A stretch of 64,000 bases of DNA from Flavobacterium sp. AED. GTDB taxonomy: Bacteria; Bacteroidota; Bacteroidia; Flavobacteriales; Flavobacteriaceae. The position numbers were made by a program, and so were the translations under genes. The stretch lies in NCBI RefSeq assembly GCF_000812945.1, contig NZ_JSYM01000001.1, positions 1,860,001 to 1,924,000 on the forward strand, given 5' to 3'. Shown piece after piece: positions 35,846 through 46,554 of this stretch (position 1 is its first letter; each line of letters begins with the position of its first letter). A model generated the notes under the pieces. That model was not told the origin of the DNA, did not search any database, and worked only from the letters and a program-made list of their open reading frames with translations.

Positions 35846-36211
35846 ATGAATCATTTTTCAAAACATACTAATAATAAAATAAACAACAACTTTTTTATGT
35901 TGCTAGTAATTATTTTATTGTCTAATGTTTCTGTTTTTAGTCAATCTACTGAAAATACTGTAGCAACTAATAATACTACTGAAGTTTTGAATGTAGTAAA
36001 ACAAGAAAATGTTTCAACAAATAGTTCTTCTTCAAATACTATGAATTTTGTACTTTGGTTTATGGGGTCAAAACAAGATCCTAATAGCTCTATTTCAAAA
36101 GAAGGAATAAATACAAAAAAACAAATTATGACTTCTGGATTGGCTCCTAATAGATTGTTAATTAAAGCATTTTTAAAGAAAGCAGTAAGTTTAGAAAGTA
36201 CAATTGCCTAA
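35846..36211 (+). CDS. Small secreted protein of unknown function
   Basis: 121 aa. A charged N-terminus, then a hydrophobic stretch NNFFMLLVIILLSNVSVFSQ that would be cleaved after SQ, then an Asn/Ser/Thr-rich region, FVLWFMGSKQDPNSS, and a basic C-terminal helix LLIKAFLKKAVSLESTIA. I do not recognise it. It is flanked on both sides by non-coding DNA and has its own terminator. It could be a small envelope-stress protein; this is only a guess. Confidence 0.65.
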   Translation: MNHFSKHTNNKINNNFFMLLVIILLSNVSVFSQSTENTVATNNTTEVLNVVKQENVSTNSSSSNTMNFVLWFMGSKQDPNSSISKEGINTKKQIMTSGLAPNRLLIKAFLKKAVSLESTIA

Positions 36212-36238
36212 ATTTAAATTGATTTTATAAAATATAAA

Positions 36239-36272
36239 AAAAACGCTAATTTTTAATTAGCGTTTTTTTTTA
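36239..36272 (+). terminator. Terminator after the small secreted protein
   Basis: AAAACGCTAATT/AATTAGCGTTTT with a two-base loop, then a T-tract. Confidence 0.9.
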
Positions 36273-36448
36273 TGTGTGTCGTCCTGAAATAACGGTGCAC
36301 AATTTATGTCTAGCCTAAATTATTGTTACAGTTAATAGACAAATTATCATTAAATGTGATAATTTTAATTTGTCAGTATAATTTAAATTATTTATAAAAT
36401 TTTAGTGTTAATTTTATCCACATTTAGTTTAAAAATGGGTTTTGTAAT

Positions 36449-39400
36449 ATGAAAAATTTTTTTTGTGTTTGTTGTTTAGTGTTGTTTTCCATAGCTGTTT
36501 GGTCTCAAAAACCAATTGAAAAATATAGATTTGTTAATATAAAAGAAAACATTTCCCAAATTGGCGTACATACAATAATTCAAGACCACTACGGTTTTAT
36601 TTGGCTAGGTACCAGTGGAGCTGGATTAAATAAATTTGACGGAAGTGATTACAAAACATATAAATTCAAACCAAACGATCCTACCTCATTAAGTAATAAT
36701 ATTATCAATTGTTCTTATCTTGACAATATGAACAGATTATGGTTTGGTACAGACGAAGGACTCAACTTATACGACTACAAGAATGATTGTTTTAAAAGAA
36801 TTCTTTTATCTGAATTCAAAAAAAATAAAAGAAATGTTTCGGTTAAGAGTTTGATAGGAGATAAGAAGGGGAACTTATTTATTGGTACTGTAGAACTAGG
36901 ATTATTCAAGATGGATTTAAATAATTTTAAGGTTGAAAAAATATTATGTCAAGAATCTAACTTAACTTCAACTATTACGATAAATGCGCTTCAGGCAGAT
37001 GCTAAGGGAAAGGTATATGCTGGAACTGATAGAGGTCTTAAAGAGTTTGACGCTAAAACAAATACACTTAAACGTTCTGTTTTTAAAAATAAAGAAGGGC
37101 TTAAGTCCATCAATGACCCTATTCAATGTTTATTAATAGAAAAAAATAATATATGGATTGGAACTATGTCTACAGGCTTATTTAAAATTAAGAGCAATGA
37201 TAATAGTAAAGATCATTTATTAGAGATAAATCATTTTCAAATTTCTCAAAATCGTCTTTTATCAATTATTACTTTACCGGACAAAACCTTAATGTGTGGT
37301 ACGGAGAATGAAGGGTTATTTCATATTGACTCCAATGGTAAAATTTTAAATCATTATCTATCAAGTAAATACGAAAGAAAAAATATTCTGTCTAATTCTA
37401 TTTGGTCTTTATTTTTGGATCGTAATGAACGTATATGGATGGGATATTACAATGCAGGAATTGGTGTTTACGACAAGTTATATGATAAGTTTGAAAATCT
37501 AGAAAGTATACCTGGCATTCCTAATTCATTACAAATAAATTCTGTTACTGCTATTGTAAAAGATCATTTTAATAAATTTTGGTTAGCTATGGATGGAGGA
37601 GGTATTGATGTTTTTGATCCTAAATCGAGTCAGTATACTCATATTGGCCCTACAGAAAACAAGGTGTTTTCGGGGCTGACCAATAATTACGTAGAAGCAT
37701 TATTTATTGACAGTAAACAAAATATATGGGCTGGTACTTGGAATGGAGGGGTATATTTTTTAAAGAATGGCGATAAAAAATTCATTAATTTCACAGTAAA
37801 TAATTCAGGTGGAGGTTTAACCTCCAATAATATCATCAGTATTACGGAAGATTTAGAAGGAACTATTTGGTTTGCTAGCTGGGACAAAGGTCTGCATTCG
37901 TTCAATCCGGAAACAGGAAAATTTACAAATTACAGGTCAGGGCTGTTTTTAAAACACGGTATTTCAGATAGTTACGTGTCTAAAATATTAGTTGACAAAA
38001 AAGGTAATCTTTGGGTAGCGACAACAAGTTTAGGTTTGTTTAAGATTAAAAAGTTAGCAGGGAATACGTTTTCTATTGTATCAATGGCTAATAGGATGTC
38101 TAAAGAACTTAAAAATTACGCAAAAACTGACGCCGTTTGGTCACTATATGAAGGAGAAGACGGTTCAATATGGATTGGAACAAGAGGTGGTGGTTTGTGT
38201 AAATACAACGGTAAAACTGATAGTTTTAAATGGTATAACAGACTAAATGGTTTAGAAGCCGATAATATAGTGGGTATTATTGGAGATTTAAAAGGAAATA
38301 TTTGGCTTAGCTCAAATTCAGGAATTATAAGATTAGACGTTAAAACCAATAGGTTTACTAGTTATACAAAAAATGATGGACTTCTTTCTAATGATTTTAA
38401 CCGAAATGCTACTTTTAGAGATGAACAAGGAATTATTTATTTTGGTAATTATTTTGGATTAGATTATTTCAATCCTTCAAATATTTTAGTTAATAATGTT
38501 TTACCATCTTTATATTTAACTGACTTTAAGATATTTAATAAAACGGTTACCACTAATCAGAAAGGGTCGCCTCTTCAAAGTGCTATTGGTGAGACGAAGA
38601 GTATTACTTTAAATAGTACTCAATCTGTATTTACAATTGAATATACAGGCATTAACTATACAAGACCCGAAAAAAATCAATATGCTTATTATCTTGAAGG
38701 TTTAGAAAAATCATGGAATTATGTTGGTAGATTAAAAAGTGCCACTTATACAAATTTGGAACAGGGTAATTATATATTCAAATTAAAATCAGCCAATAGT
38801 GATGGTAAATGGAATAAAGAAGTATTAGAACTAAAAATAACTGTTTTACCACCTTGGTGGAAGTCAAATATGGCTTTGTTCTCTTATGTTGTTTTGTTAC
38901 TTTTAGGGGGCTATTATTTTAATAGGATGATGCTTATTAGGTTGAATAAAAATAAAGAAATAATTATAGAACAAAATATAAGATTGCAAGAAAAGGCTTT
39001 AAATGAAAAAAAGTTTCAGTTTTTTACTAACATATCCCATGAATTAAGAACACCTCTTACCTTAATTATGAACTCTATTGACGATATTATTAGAGATGAT
39101 ACCTTAAACCTCGCAACACGAACAAAAGGAAAGCTTAATATTATTAATAAAAACACCAACAGACTTTATAGGTTGATAAACGAGCTATTAGATTTTAAAA
39201 AACTTGAATCAAATAAATTAAAGGTTAAAGCTGTGAAATTAAATTTAGTAGATTTTATTAAAGATGTTGTAATCCATTTTAGAGAAGAATTATCTATAAA
39301 AGGAATAGAATTTGATCTAGATTCAGATGTAGCAGATCTGTCAATTTGGAGTGATGCAGATATGTTGGAAAAGATTATTTTCAATATCCTATCAAATGCT

Positions 39401-40615
39401 ATTAAGGTTACACCAAATGGTGGGACAATCAACATCAACCTTCAATCAACGGATAAGTTATTCCATTTACCTTTAGTAAGTAAAACTGAGGGGGTAAAAG
39501 CGGTAGAGATTATTATTTCTGATACGGGTCCGGGTATTGAAAAAGGAGAATTGGGAAAAATATTTGAGCGTTTTTATCAAGTTGAAAATTTAAATAAAAG
39601 TTATTACGGAGGTACAGGAATTGGTTTAGAATTGGTTCGAGATTTTGTTAGGTTACATAAAGGCGAAATTGAAGTTGACAGTAAAGTAGGAGAAGGAACT
39701 ACTTTTACAATCATATTGCCAATAGGCAAGTCTCATTTTGATGATAATGAAATACTTTTAGATAGTATAGAGGTTCAAGTTAAAAAGAAACAAGCACTTA
39801 CATATCTTGAAATAGAAAAGGAAAAGGGAATTGATATAGATGAAAATCTACATAAATATACATTGTTAATAGTAGAAGATAATTATGAACTTAGAGATTA
39901 TTTAAAAAAAGAACTTGAAAATGAGTACAAGGTTTTAGTTGCTAATAATGGAAAAAGTGGAATTGATTTAGCTAATGAGTTCCTTCCGGATATTATATTA
40001 ACAGATGTCATGATGCCAGAAATGGACGGGTTCGATTTTTGTAAAAATATAAAGAGAGATTTAAGAACAAGTCATATTCCTGTATTAATGCTTACTGCCA
40101 AAACTGAAATCGAAGATAGAATAGAAGGTATTGAAGTGGGTGCTGATGCTTATATGGTTAAGCCTTTTGATATGAGGCTATTAAGGTTGCGCTTGTCCCA
40201 GTTAATAACCAGCAGGCAGTTAATTTTTAATAAATATTTTAGTTTAATTAGTGAAGTGCCTGAGGGAATTAAAACATTATCCTTAGATAAAGAATTTATT
40301 GAGAAAGTGTTAAACTATATTAAAGAGAATATAAGTAATCCGGATTTAAATGTAGAATCACTTGCTACTCAATTAAAATTGAGTAGGAGCCAGTTTTATA
40401 GAAAAATTAAAGTGCTCACAAACCAGACCGCTAATGAGTTTTTAAGAAATGTTCGACTTCAAAAAGCAAAACAAATTTTGGAAAACGACAATGTAAGTAT
40501 AAGCGAAGTATGTTATAAAACTGGATTTTCTTCCCCTTCCTATTTTACAAAATGCTTTAAGAGTTATTTTGGTATATTACCTACAGATGTTAAAATCAAA
40601 AAAAACGAGCTTTGA
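36449..40615 (+). CDS. Hybrid two-component system regulator (HTCS)
   Basis: 1388 aa one-protein phosphorelay. Signal peptide (1-20); about 14 two-component propeller repeats (LDRNERIWMGYYNAGIG-type blades) to about residue 730; Y_Y_Y domain about 735-800 (YAYYLEGLEKSWN); TM about 808-828; HisKA with FFTNISHELRTPLTLI (His864); HATPase with SDTGPGIEKGELGKIFERFY and GGTGIGLELV; REC with phospho-acceptor Asp1186 in LTDVMMPEMDGFDF; C-terminal AraC HTH (about 1290-1385). It senses a sugar in the periplasm and drives transcription of a nearby polysaccharide locus, most likely the susC/susD pair 1.2 kb downstream. Confidence 0.95.
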   Translation: MKNFFCVCCLVLFSIAVWSQKPIEKYRFVNIKENISQIGVHTIIQDHYGFIWLGTSGAGLNKFDGSDYKTYKFKPNDPTSLSNNIINCSYLDNMNRLWFGTDEGLNLYDYKNDCFKRILLSEFKKNKRNVSVKSLIGDKKGNLFIGTVELGLFKMDLNNFKVEKILCQESNLTSTITINALQADAKGKVYAGTDRGLKEFDAKTNTLKRSVFKNKEGLKSINDPIQCLLIEKNNIWIGTMSTGLFKIKSNDNSKDHLLEINHFQISQNRLLSIITLPDKTLMCGTENEGLFHIDSNGKILNHYLSSKYERKNILSNSIWSLFLDRNERIWMGYYNAGIGVYDKLYDKFENLESIPGIPNSLQINSVTAIVKDHFNKFWLAMDGGGIDVFDPKSSQYTHIGPTENKVFSGLTNNYVEALFIDSKQNIWAGTWNGGVYFLKNGDKKFINFTVNNSGGGLTSNNIISITEDLEGTIWFASWDKGLHSFNPETGKFTNYRSGLFLKHGISDSYVSKILVDKKGNLWVATTSLGLFKIKKLAGNTFSIVSMANRMSKELKNYAKTDAVWSLYEGEDGSIWIGTRGGGLCKYNGKTDSFKWYNRLNGLEADNIVGIIGDLKGNIWLSSNSGIIRLDVKTNRFTSYTKNDGLLSNDFNRNATFRDEQGIIYFGNYFGLDYFNPSNILVNNVLPSLYLTDFKIFNKTVTTNQKGSPLQSAIGETKSITLNSTQSVFTIEYTGINYTRPEKNQYAYYLEGLEKSWNYVGRLKSATYTNLEQGNYIFKLKSANSDGKWNKEVLELKITVLPPWWKSNMALFSYVVLLLLGGYYFNRMMLIRLNKNKEIIIEQNIRLQEKALNEKKFQFFTNISHELRTPLTLIMNSIDDIIRDDTLNLATRTKGKLNIINKNTNRLYRLINELLDFKKLESNKLKVKAVKLNLVDFIKDVVIHFREELSIKGIEFDLDSDVADLSIWSDADMLEKIIFNILSNAIKVTPNGGTININLQSTDKLFHLPLVSKTEGVKAVEIIISDTGPGIEKGELGKIFERFYQVENLNKSYYGGTGIGLELVRDFVRLHKGEIEVDSKVGEGTTFTIILPIGKSHFDDNEILLDSIEVQVKKKQALTYLEIEKEKGIDIDENLHKYTLLIVEDNYELRDYLKKELENEYKVLVANNGKSGIDLANEFLPDIILTDVMMPEMDGFDFCKNIKRDLRTSHIPVLMLTAKTEIEDRIEGIEVGADAYMVKPFDMRLLRLRLSQLITSRQLIFNKYFSLISEVPEGIKTLSLDKEFIEKVLNYIKENISNPDLNVESLATQLKLSRSQFYRKIKVLTNQTANEFLRNVRLQKAKQILENDNVSISEVCYKTGFSSPSYFTKCFKSYFGILPTDVKIKKNEL

Positions 40616-40779
40616 TGATTGGTTTATTCGATTAGAAAATCAGTATAGAATCCTCATTTTTAAATCCACCAAATACACTATTCCAAAAAGGGTGTAAGTT
40701 GAAATGGATATGTAATAAAAACGACACGCTCCCCAAAAGGTTGTAAGTTAAAAAGTTAGGTTTCGATTTTATAATCGGA

Positions 40780-41460
40780 GCCTTTTTTTTAATATAATGG
40801 TAAATTGGTTTAAAACAATTTACCAATTTTGAATCGGCCTGGACTATTTTTTGGGTGCTTCCCTTAAAGCCAAAAAATATTGATTTTAGAACTGTCTCAT
40901 CTGTGAGGAATGACAATTTATTTTTGGTGTATTTTCGAATTTTACCAGTAAGATTTTCAATTAAATTGTGGCATAAATGATTTTTAGGATTACAATTGGA
41001 AAGTCAAAAAATACCGTTAGCTCCTCCCATTTATCGAGCCGGAATTTGAGAACATAAAAATATTCACTTTCCCGTTTGTTGGTAAAATGTTTTAAAGCCA
41101 GCTCTGCGGCTTTTTTGGTTGGAGCTTTATGATAGTTTCATATCGGCAGTAAATTGCTTCCGGTTCTTCCAAACAACGAGTTTACAAGCGTTTCTAATTT
41201 GATGAACCATGCCTATTTGTGTTTTGGATTTCGGAAAAACAATTCTTTCTTCAACAACACAAGCTTTTAAGTCGGTTAAGACATTCATCCAAAAAACTGC
41301 TGCTTTCGTATTTGCCAAGCCGCATCCCCAAATCTTCTTTTTATCCTTTTCTGTTGTGGCCTAAGGCTAAAAAGATGGTTTTGTTGATGACTTTTGAGCC
41401 ATCTCTAACTTTAATAACAATGCTATTCATACAAACAATTAAATAAAGGTCTTCTGAGGA
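40780..41460 (-). pseudogene. Decayed IS256-family transposase
   Basis: Read on the minus strand in several frames it gives IVIKVRDGSKVINKTIFLAL (about 41370-41425), FWMNVLTDLKACVVEERIV and MVHQIRNACKLVVWKNRKQF (41127-41318), then NLTGKIRKYTKNKLSF and TDETVLKSIFFGFKGST (about 40830-40940). These are ordered pieces of an IS256/Mutator transposase with stops, frame changes and an internal deletion before VFPKSKTQIG. The N-terminal half is missing. It lies between the HTCS and susC genes. Terminal-repeat-like sequence follows at 40660-40770. Confidence 0.8.
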
Positions 41461-41823
41461 TCATTGGATATGTAAATAAATCAATTTTAGGATCGAAATT
41501 TCATAGTAGGTCATTTACAAAGAGATATTTCATAGTCAAATGGAATTTAAGACTATAAAAATTGTTGCATCGACTATAAAAATATCGCTTAAAAGGTAGC
41601 TAAATATGTAATAGCTTGAAAAATTATAGTTATTGCTTTAAAATTGATATTTAAATTTTTGGATTTTCTTAACATTTGTCAAACTATGGAATTTAAAATT
41701 TCTTAATGGAATCAATTTGTTGAAATACTACTATTTAGATGCTCTCATTGCATTTTTATTATTCATATTGATCCTTTTTTTTAAACTAAATCTCATAGTA
41801 CTAACTAACCAAAAAAAAATTTT
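41461..41823. other. A/T-rich region upstream of susC
   Basis: About 360 bases with no gene. It should hold the susC promoter and the HTCS binding site, but I cannot point to either. Confidence 0.5.
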
Positions 41824-44800
41824 ATGAAAAACAAACTACTAAAAAAACTAATACTTCCCGTATTTTTATTATTTGGAAGTATTATTTATGCTCAATCAGT
41901 ATCGGGTACTGTATCCGATAAAACAGGTCCAATTCCAGGTGTTAATGTATCGGTTAAAGGTACTGCTGCAGGAACACAAACAGATTTTAATGGGGCTTTT
42001 AAAATCAATGCTAAGAATGGAGATGTTTTAGTCTTCACTTTTGTAGGTTATAAATCCCAAGAGATTAATTACAAAGGGAATTCTCCAATTAATGTATTGT
42101 TGGAAGAGAATTCAAATGCTTTAGACGAAGTTGTGGTTGTAGGTTATGGGGCTAAGAAGAAAAGTTTAGTAACAGGGGCAATTTCTAGTATTAGTTCTGC
42201 TGATATTCAAAATTCTTCATCAGCACGTGTTGAGTCCGTGTTACAGGGTAAAACATCAGGTGTTACCGTTGTATCTTCTTCTGGGGCTCCAGGTTCTGGT
42301 TCTAAAGTTAGAATTAGAGGTGCTGGATCTAATGGAAATTCAGATCCATTATATATTGTTGATGGAATGAAAGTAAGTTCCATAGATAATATTTCTCCAA
42401 ATGACATTGCTAGCATGGAGGTTTTAAAAGATGCTGCATCTTCTGCAATTTATGGTACACAAGGAGCAAATGGAGTTATCATTATTACAACTAAACAAGG
42501 TAAGCCTGGAGAAACAATAGTTAGCTACAGTACGCAAATAGGTACTCAATCCGTTAGGTCTAATATGAAGTTGATGAATGCGTCTCAATTTGTAACCTAT
42601 TTCCAAGAGGCAGGAAGAACTAATGTAGTTGATAACGGTATTAATACAAATTGGATCGATGAAACTTTTAAAAATGCCGCTACACAAAGACATGATTTAA
42701 GTATCTCTGGAGCGAACGAGAAAACGTCTTTCTATTTTTCAAGCTCCTATATGGATCAAGATGGAGTTGTTGGTAAAGATTCAAATTATAAAAGATTTAC
42801 AGGAAGACTTAATCTTAAATCTCAAGTCAATGATTGGCTAGAAATAGGTTCTAATATGACCTATTCAAATATAGGGTCTTCGCCTATTACTGAAGATAAT
42901 TCAACAGCTGGAGTTGTAACTCAAGCTTTAGTTATGGATCCATTAACGCCCGTAATTTATACAGGAACTTTACCTGCACGAGCTTTAGCTGGAGTAGCTG
43001 CAGGAACAGCTATGACAGATGGTAATGGGAATGTTTACGGATACCCAACTTATGCAACGGGTGAGGCTGTCAACCCTGTGGGATTAGCAAATTACACATT
43101 TAGAGGAGGTATTGATACGGATAAAATTTTAACATCGGTGTTTGCTAAATTGAATTTAGCGGAAGGTTTATCATTTACCTCTAGATTCGGATATGAAAGA
43201 ACAAATACGTTTGATAATAGATGGAGTCCTATTTGGGTTGTATCGTCAGAAGCTCAAAATTCTACTGTAACATTAAACAATCAGATTTCAAGAAGTTCAA
43301 AATGGTTGTGGGAAAATTTTGCGAGCTACACTAAAGAATTTGGTAATCATAATATAACAGGATTATTGGGGTATTCATCTGAGAAAACTAAGAGTCCATT
43401 TTATTCTTTACGCGGGGCGCAAATTCATGATCAAACAGACCAGTTTGCATACTTTGACTTTGCAAACCGTAACAATGATGTAATTGGTGGTAGTATTGTT
43501 GAAAAAAGGGGAAGCTCAGTTTTTGGAAGAATTTCTTATGATTATATGGGTAAATATTTATTAGAAGGCTCGTTGCGTAACGATACTTCTAGTTATTTTC
43601 CGACTTCAAAAAAATCGGGGTATTTCCCTGCAGCTTCTGCTGGTTGGTTAGTATCTAAAGAAAATTTTTGGAAAGAAGGCTCGAAAATTGATTATCTAAA
43701 ACTACGAGCTAGTTGGGGACAAAATGGTAGTGATAACAATTTAAGCACTTACATAAACAGCTTAATATTCCAAACTGTAGCAACAGAAACCGCTTTAACA
43801 GTTCCAGTTGTTTACGAAGGTCAAACTGGTATTACTCCAGGGAATTTACCAAATACCAATTTAGAATGGGAACGTTCTGAGCAATTGGATTTAGGTTTAG
43901 ATTTACGAGCATTAAATAATAAATTGAATTTTTCAGTTGACTATTATGTTAAAACAACTAGAAATTTACTTCTTGTAAATGGAAATATCATTGCACCTCC
44001 ATCTTTAGGTGTAGGAGTTCCTTCTATTAATGCTGGAACAGTTGAAAATAAAGGATTTGAATTTGAAACAGGTTACAGTGATAAAACAGCGGGTGGTTTT
44101 AGTTATGGTATAGACCTTAATTTGTCAACCTTGCATAATGAAGTTACCGCTATTAATTATGTAGGTGACAATGGTTTTATAATAGGTGCACTGGCACCGC
44201 AAAACAATGATGGTGTAACTCGTTTCCAAAAAGGATTACCATTATGGTATTTCTATGGATATAAAACTGACGGTATAGATCCTGCGACAGGAAAAATAAA
44301 AATTGTAGATACCGATGGTGTTCCTGGAATTACATCAAACGATAAAACAAAAATCGGTTCTCCTCACCCTGATATTCTTTTTGGAGGAAATATTCAATTT
44401 GGATATAAAGGCATTGATTTAAATATTAGATTTCAAGGTACGCAAGGGAATGATATTTTTGAAGCTTACCACCAGACTTCAAGACCGCTTACCAATCACC
44501 CAATTGAATTTTTTACGGGTAGATGGCAACAAGAAGGAGATATTGCATCTTATCCAGCTGCGCAATATGCAACATCTGCATACGATACTGATTTAGTAGT
44601 AAAAGATGGTTCTTATATGAGAATTAAACAAATTCAATTAGGTTATAATTTCTCTAAGGATGTTTCTAATAAAATGAAATTGAAAAAACTAAGAACTTAT
44701 ATTTCTTTAGATGACTATTTCACCTTTACTAAATATAATGGTTTGGATCCTGAAGCAGGAAGTTTCTCTGATAATAGTATAGGAGTAGATAGAGGATATT

Positions 44801-44847
44801 ATCCAGTAGCTGCTAAAATATTACTTGGTTTGTCACTTGAATTTTAA
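41824..44847 (+). CDS. SusC/RagA-family TonB-dependent outer-membrane receptor
   Basis: 1007 aa. Signal peptide, then a carboxypeptidase-like domain (VSGTVSDKTGPIPGVNVSVKGT, about 22-100), TonB plug with VDEVVVVGYG-type Ton box (ALDEVVVVGYGAKKKS) and NGNSDPLYIVDGMKV, then a 22-strand barrel ending KILLGLSLEF. It imports oligosaccharides across the outer membrane with the SusD lipoprotein whose gene starts 18 bases downstream. The ligand is not readable. Confidence 0.96.
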   Translation: MKNKLLKKLILPVFLLFGSIIYAQSVSGTVSDKTGPIPGVNVSVKGTAAGTQTDFNGAFKINAKNGDVLVFTFVGYKSQEINYKGNSPINVLLEENSNALDEVVVVGYGAKKKSLVTGAISSISSADIQNSSSARVESVLQGKTSGVTVVSSSGAPGSGSKVRIRGAGSNGNSDPLYIVDGMKVSSIDNISPNDIASMEVLKDAASSAIYGTQGANGVIIITTKQGKPGETIVSYSTQIGTQSVRSNMKLMNASQFVTYFQEAGRTNVVDNGINTNWIDETFKNAATQRHDLSISGANEKTSFYFSSSYMDQDGVVGKDSNYKRFTGRLNLKSQVNDWLEIGSNMTYSNIGSSPITEDNSTAGVVTQALVMDPLTPVIYTGTLPARALAGVAAGTAMTDGNGNVYGYPTYATGEAVNPVGLANYTFRGGIDTDKILTSVFAKLNLAEGLSFTSRFGYERTNTFDNRWSPIWVVSSEAQNSTVTLNNQISRSSKWLWENFASYTKEFGNHNITGLLGYSSEKTKSPFYSLRGAQIHDQTDQFAYFDFANRNNDVIGGSIVEKRGSSVFGRISYDYMGKYLLEGSLRNDTSSYFPTSKKSGYFPAASAGWLVSKENFWKEGSKIDYLKLRASWGQNGSDNNLSTYINSLIFQTVATETALTVPVVYEGQTGITPGNLPNTNLEWERSEQLDLGLDLRALNNKLNFSVDYYVKTTRNLLLVNGNIIAPPSLGVGVPSINAGTVENKGFEFETGYSDKTAGGFSYGIDLNLSTLHNEVTAINYVGDNGFIIGALAPQNNDGVTRFQKGLPLWYFYGYKTDGIDPATGKIKIVDTDGVPGITSNDKTKIGSPHPDILFGGNIQFGYKGIDLNIRFQGTQGNDIFEAYHQTSRPLTNHPIEFFTGRWQQEGDIASYPAAQYATSAYDTDLVVKDGSYMRIKQIQLGYNFSKDVSNKMKLKKLRTYISLDDYFTFTKYNGLDPEAGSFSDNSIGVDRGYYPVAAKILLGLSLEF

Positions 44848-44865
44848 TAAAATAAAACATTAAAT

Positions 44866-46392
44866 ATGAAAAAAATAATATATAGTGTTGCGGTTATATT
44901 TTTAATAACTGTATCATGTAGTTCAGATTTTACGGAGGTAAAACCTGTTGGTGTACTGGAGAGTACAACTTTCTTTAATAGTGAAAGTAATACGGAAGAA
45001 GCTTTAATTGGATTGTATGACCTTGTACAATTTAATAATGATCAGGCTTGGAATTCAGCTTTTTTTATTAAAGTACTGCCGGGTGATGAGGCTAATGCCG
45101 GTGGTGGTACTGCAACAGATCAAAAGCAATTACAAGAAATTGATGATTATGCAAATATATCTATTTCTAATCCCTCTTTGGAAGGGGTTTGGAATAAGGA
45201 ATATAAAACAATTGCACTTGCAAACACTATTATAGAGAAGGTGGAAGCAGGAACCTTAAGCAATAAGGCCTTTGCAATTGCAGAAGCAAAGTTTATGAGA
45301 GCTTGGTGTTATTTTGAGCTAACAACTATGTGGGGAGATGTGCCTTTGCGTTTAGAAAATCCCACAACAATTAGCGCTGAAGCTTTTGCTAAAGCCAAAA
45401 GTCCAAGAGCAGAAATTTATGCTCAAATAGAAGCTGATTTAGCTGTTGCTATTGCAGGTTTGCCAGATAAAACTGCGGTTAAAAATAATTTTAGAGTTTC
45501 AAAAGGGGCTGCTCAAGCATTATTAGGGAAAGTTTTGGTTTTTCAAGGAAAAACGCTTGCTGCAATTCCTTATTTAAAAGCTGTAATAGATAATCCCGCT
45601 CATGGTTTAGAGTCAGACGTTTCAAAAGTTTGGTTAAAAGATTCAGAATTTGGAAAAGAGTCTTTATTCGAAGTAGGCTTTATTACTACAAAAGGTTACA
45701 ATTTTACTACTGCAAATCTTGCTGGTCGTGAAGAAAGTAACATATTTATACAATTAATGGGTCCTCGTGGTGATGGTTACTTTAATTTGACGGGTACTGG
45801 ATTGAGAAATGGATGGGGCTTTAACTTGCCAACAGCAAAAATATTAAGTGCGTTTGATGCTGCAGGAGATGTAAGTCGTAAAGCAGCTACAGTAATGAGT
45901 GAAGCAGAACTTGTTTCATTTGGTGGAAGTAAAGCAGGAACCCCTTGGGACTATGAAGGAGGTATTAGAACAAAATATGCTCCACGTGCTTCAGAAACAA
46001 GCGCTGGTGGTGTTGTAGAAGCAAATTATGGTACAAACTTGAGATTATTTAGATTTGCTGAAGTATTGTTGCTTGCAGCCGAAGCTTATAATAAGGAAGG
46101 ACAAGATGCCAATGCAAGAATAGAATTAAACAAAATTAGACAAAGAGCTGGATTAGCTGATGTGTCTTCGACCTTAACAGGTGCAAATTTGTTTAACGCT
46201 ATTGTAAATGAAAAATTCTTGGAGTTAGCTTTTGAAGGACAGCGTTTTTGGGATTTAGTTAGATGGGGAAGAGCTAATGCAGAGTTATCAAGTAAAGGAT
46301 ATACTGCTAAAAATGATTTATATCCAATTCCTGCATCAGAAATTGCTAAAAATAAAGCGCTAACAAGTGCGGATCAAAATCCAGGTTATTAA
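44866..46392 (+). CDS. SusD/RagB-family nutrient-binding lipoprotein
   Basis: 508 aa. Lipobox ITVSCSSDF (Cys18), N-terminal TPR-like helices with AEAKFMRAWCYFELTTMWGDVPL, the typical RFAEVLLLAAEAYNKEG and the C-terminal LAFEGQRFWDLVRWGRAN...YPIPASEIAKN. It sits on the cell surface as the lid of the SusC barrel and binds glycans. It is co-transcribed with susC. No glycoside hydrolase gene is adjacent. Confidence 0.95.
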   Translation: MKKIIYSVAVIFLITVSCSSDFTEVKPVGVLESTTFFNSESNTEEALIGLYDLVQFNNDQAWNSAFFIKVLPGDEANAGGGTATDQKQLQEIDDYANISISNPSLEGVWNKEYKTIALANTIIEKVEAGTLSNKAFAIAEAKFMRAWCYFELTTMWGDVPLRLENPTTISAEAFAKAKSPRAEIYAQIEADLAVAIAGLPDKTAVKNNFRVSKGAAQALLGKVLVFQGKTLAAIPYLKAVIDNPAHGLESDVSKVWLKDSEFGKESLFEVGFITTKGYNFTTANLAGREESNIFIQLMGPRGDGYFNLTGTGLRNGWGFNLPTAKILSAFDAAGDVSRKAATVMSEAELVSFGGSKAGTPWDYEGGIRTKYAPRASETSAGGVVEANYGTNLRLFRFAEVLLLAAEAYNKEGQDANARIELNKIRQRAGLADVSSTLTGANLFNAIVNEKFLELAFEGQRFWDLVRWGRANAELSSKGYTAKNDLYPIPASEIAKNKALTSADQNPGY

Positions 46393-46423
46393 TATAATTT
46401 GTTAAGTTTGTTTGTTAATGGTG

Positions 46424-46457
46424 ACTGCCCGAAAAGTGATTTTCGGGCAGTTTTTTA
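46424..46457 (+). terminator. Terminator after susD
   Basis: ACTGCCCGAAAA/TTTTCGGGCAGT with a 4-base loop, then six T. Confidence 0.9.
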
Positions 46458-46554
46458 TAAAAAAAAGTACACTTTTGTGTAAAATGATTATCCAATCTTT
46501 TAAAATTAGTTCCATTATTTTTTATTTTTAAATTAATACTCTAAAATATTTACT

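Noticed and set aside
41219-41446. 75-aa plus-strand ORF over the IS256 remnant
   Set aside because: Antisense to clear transposase fragments; no protein-like features.
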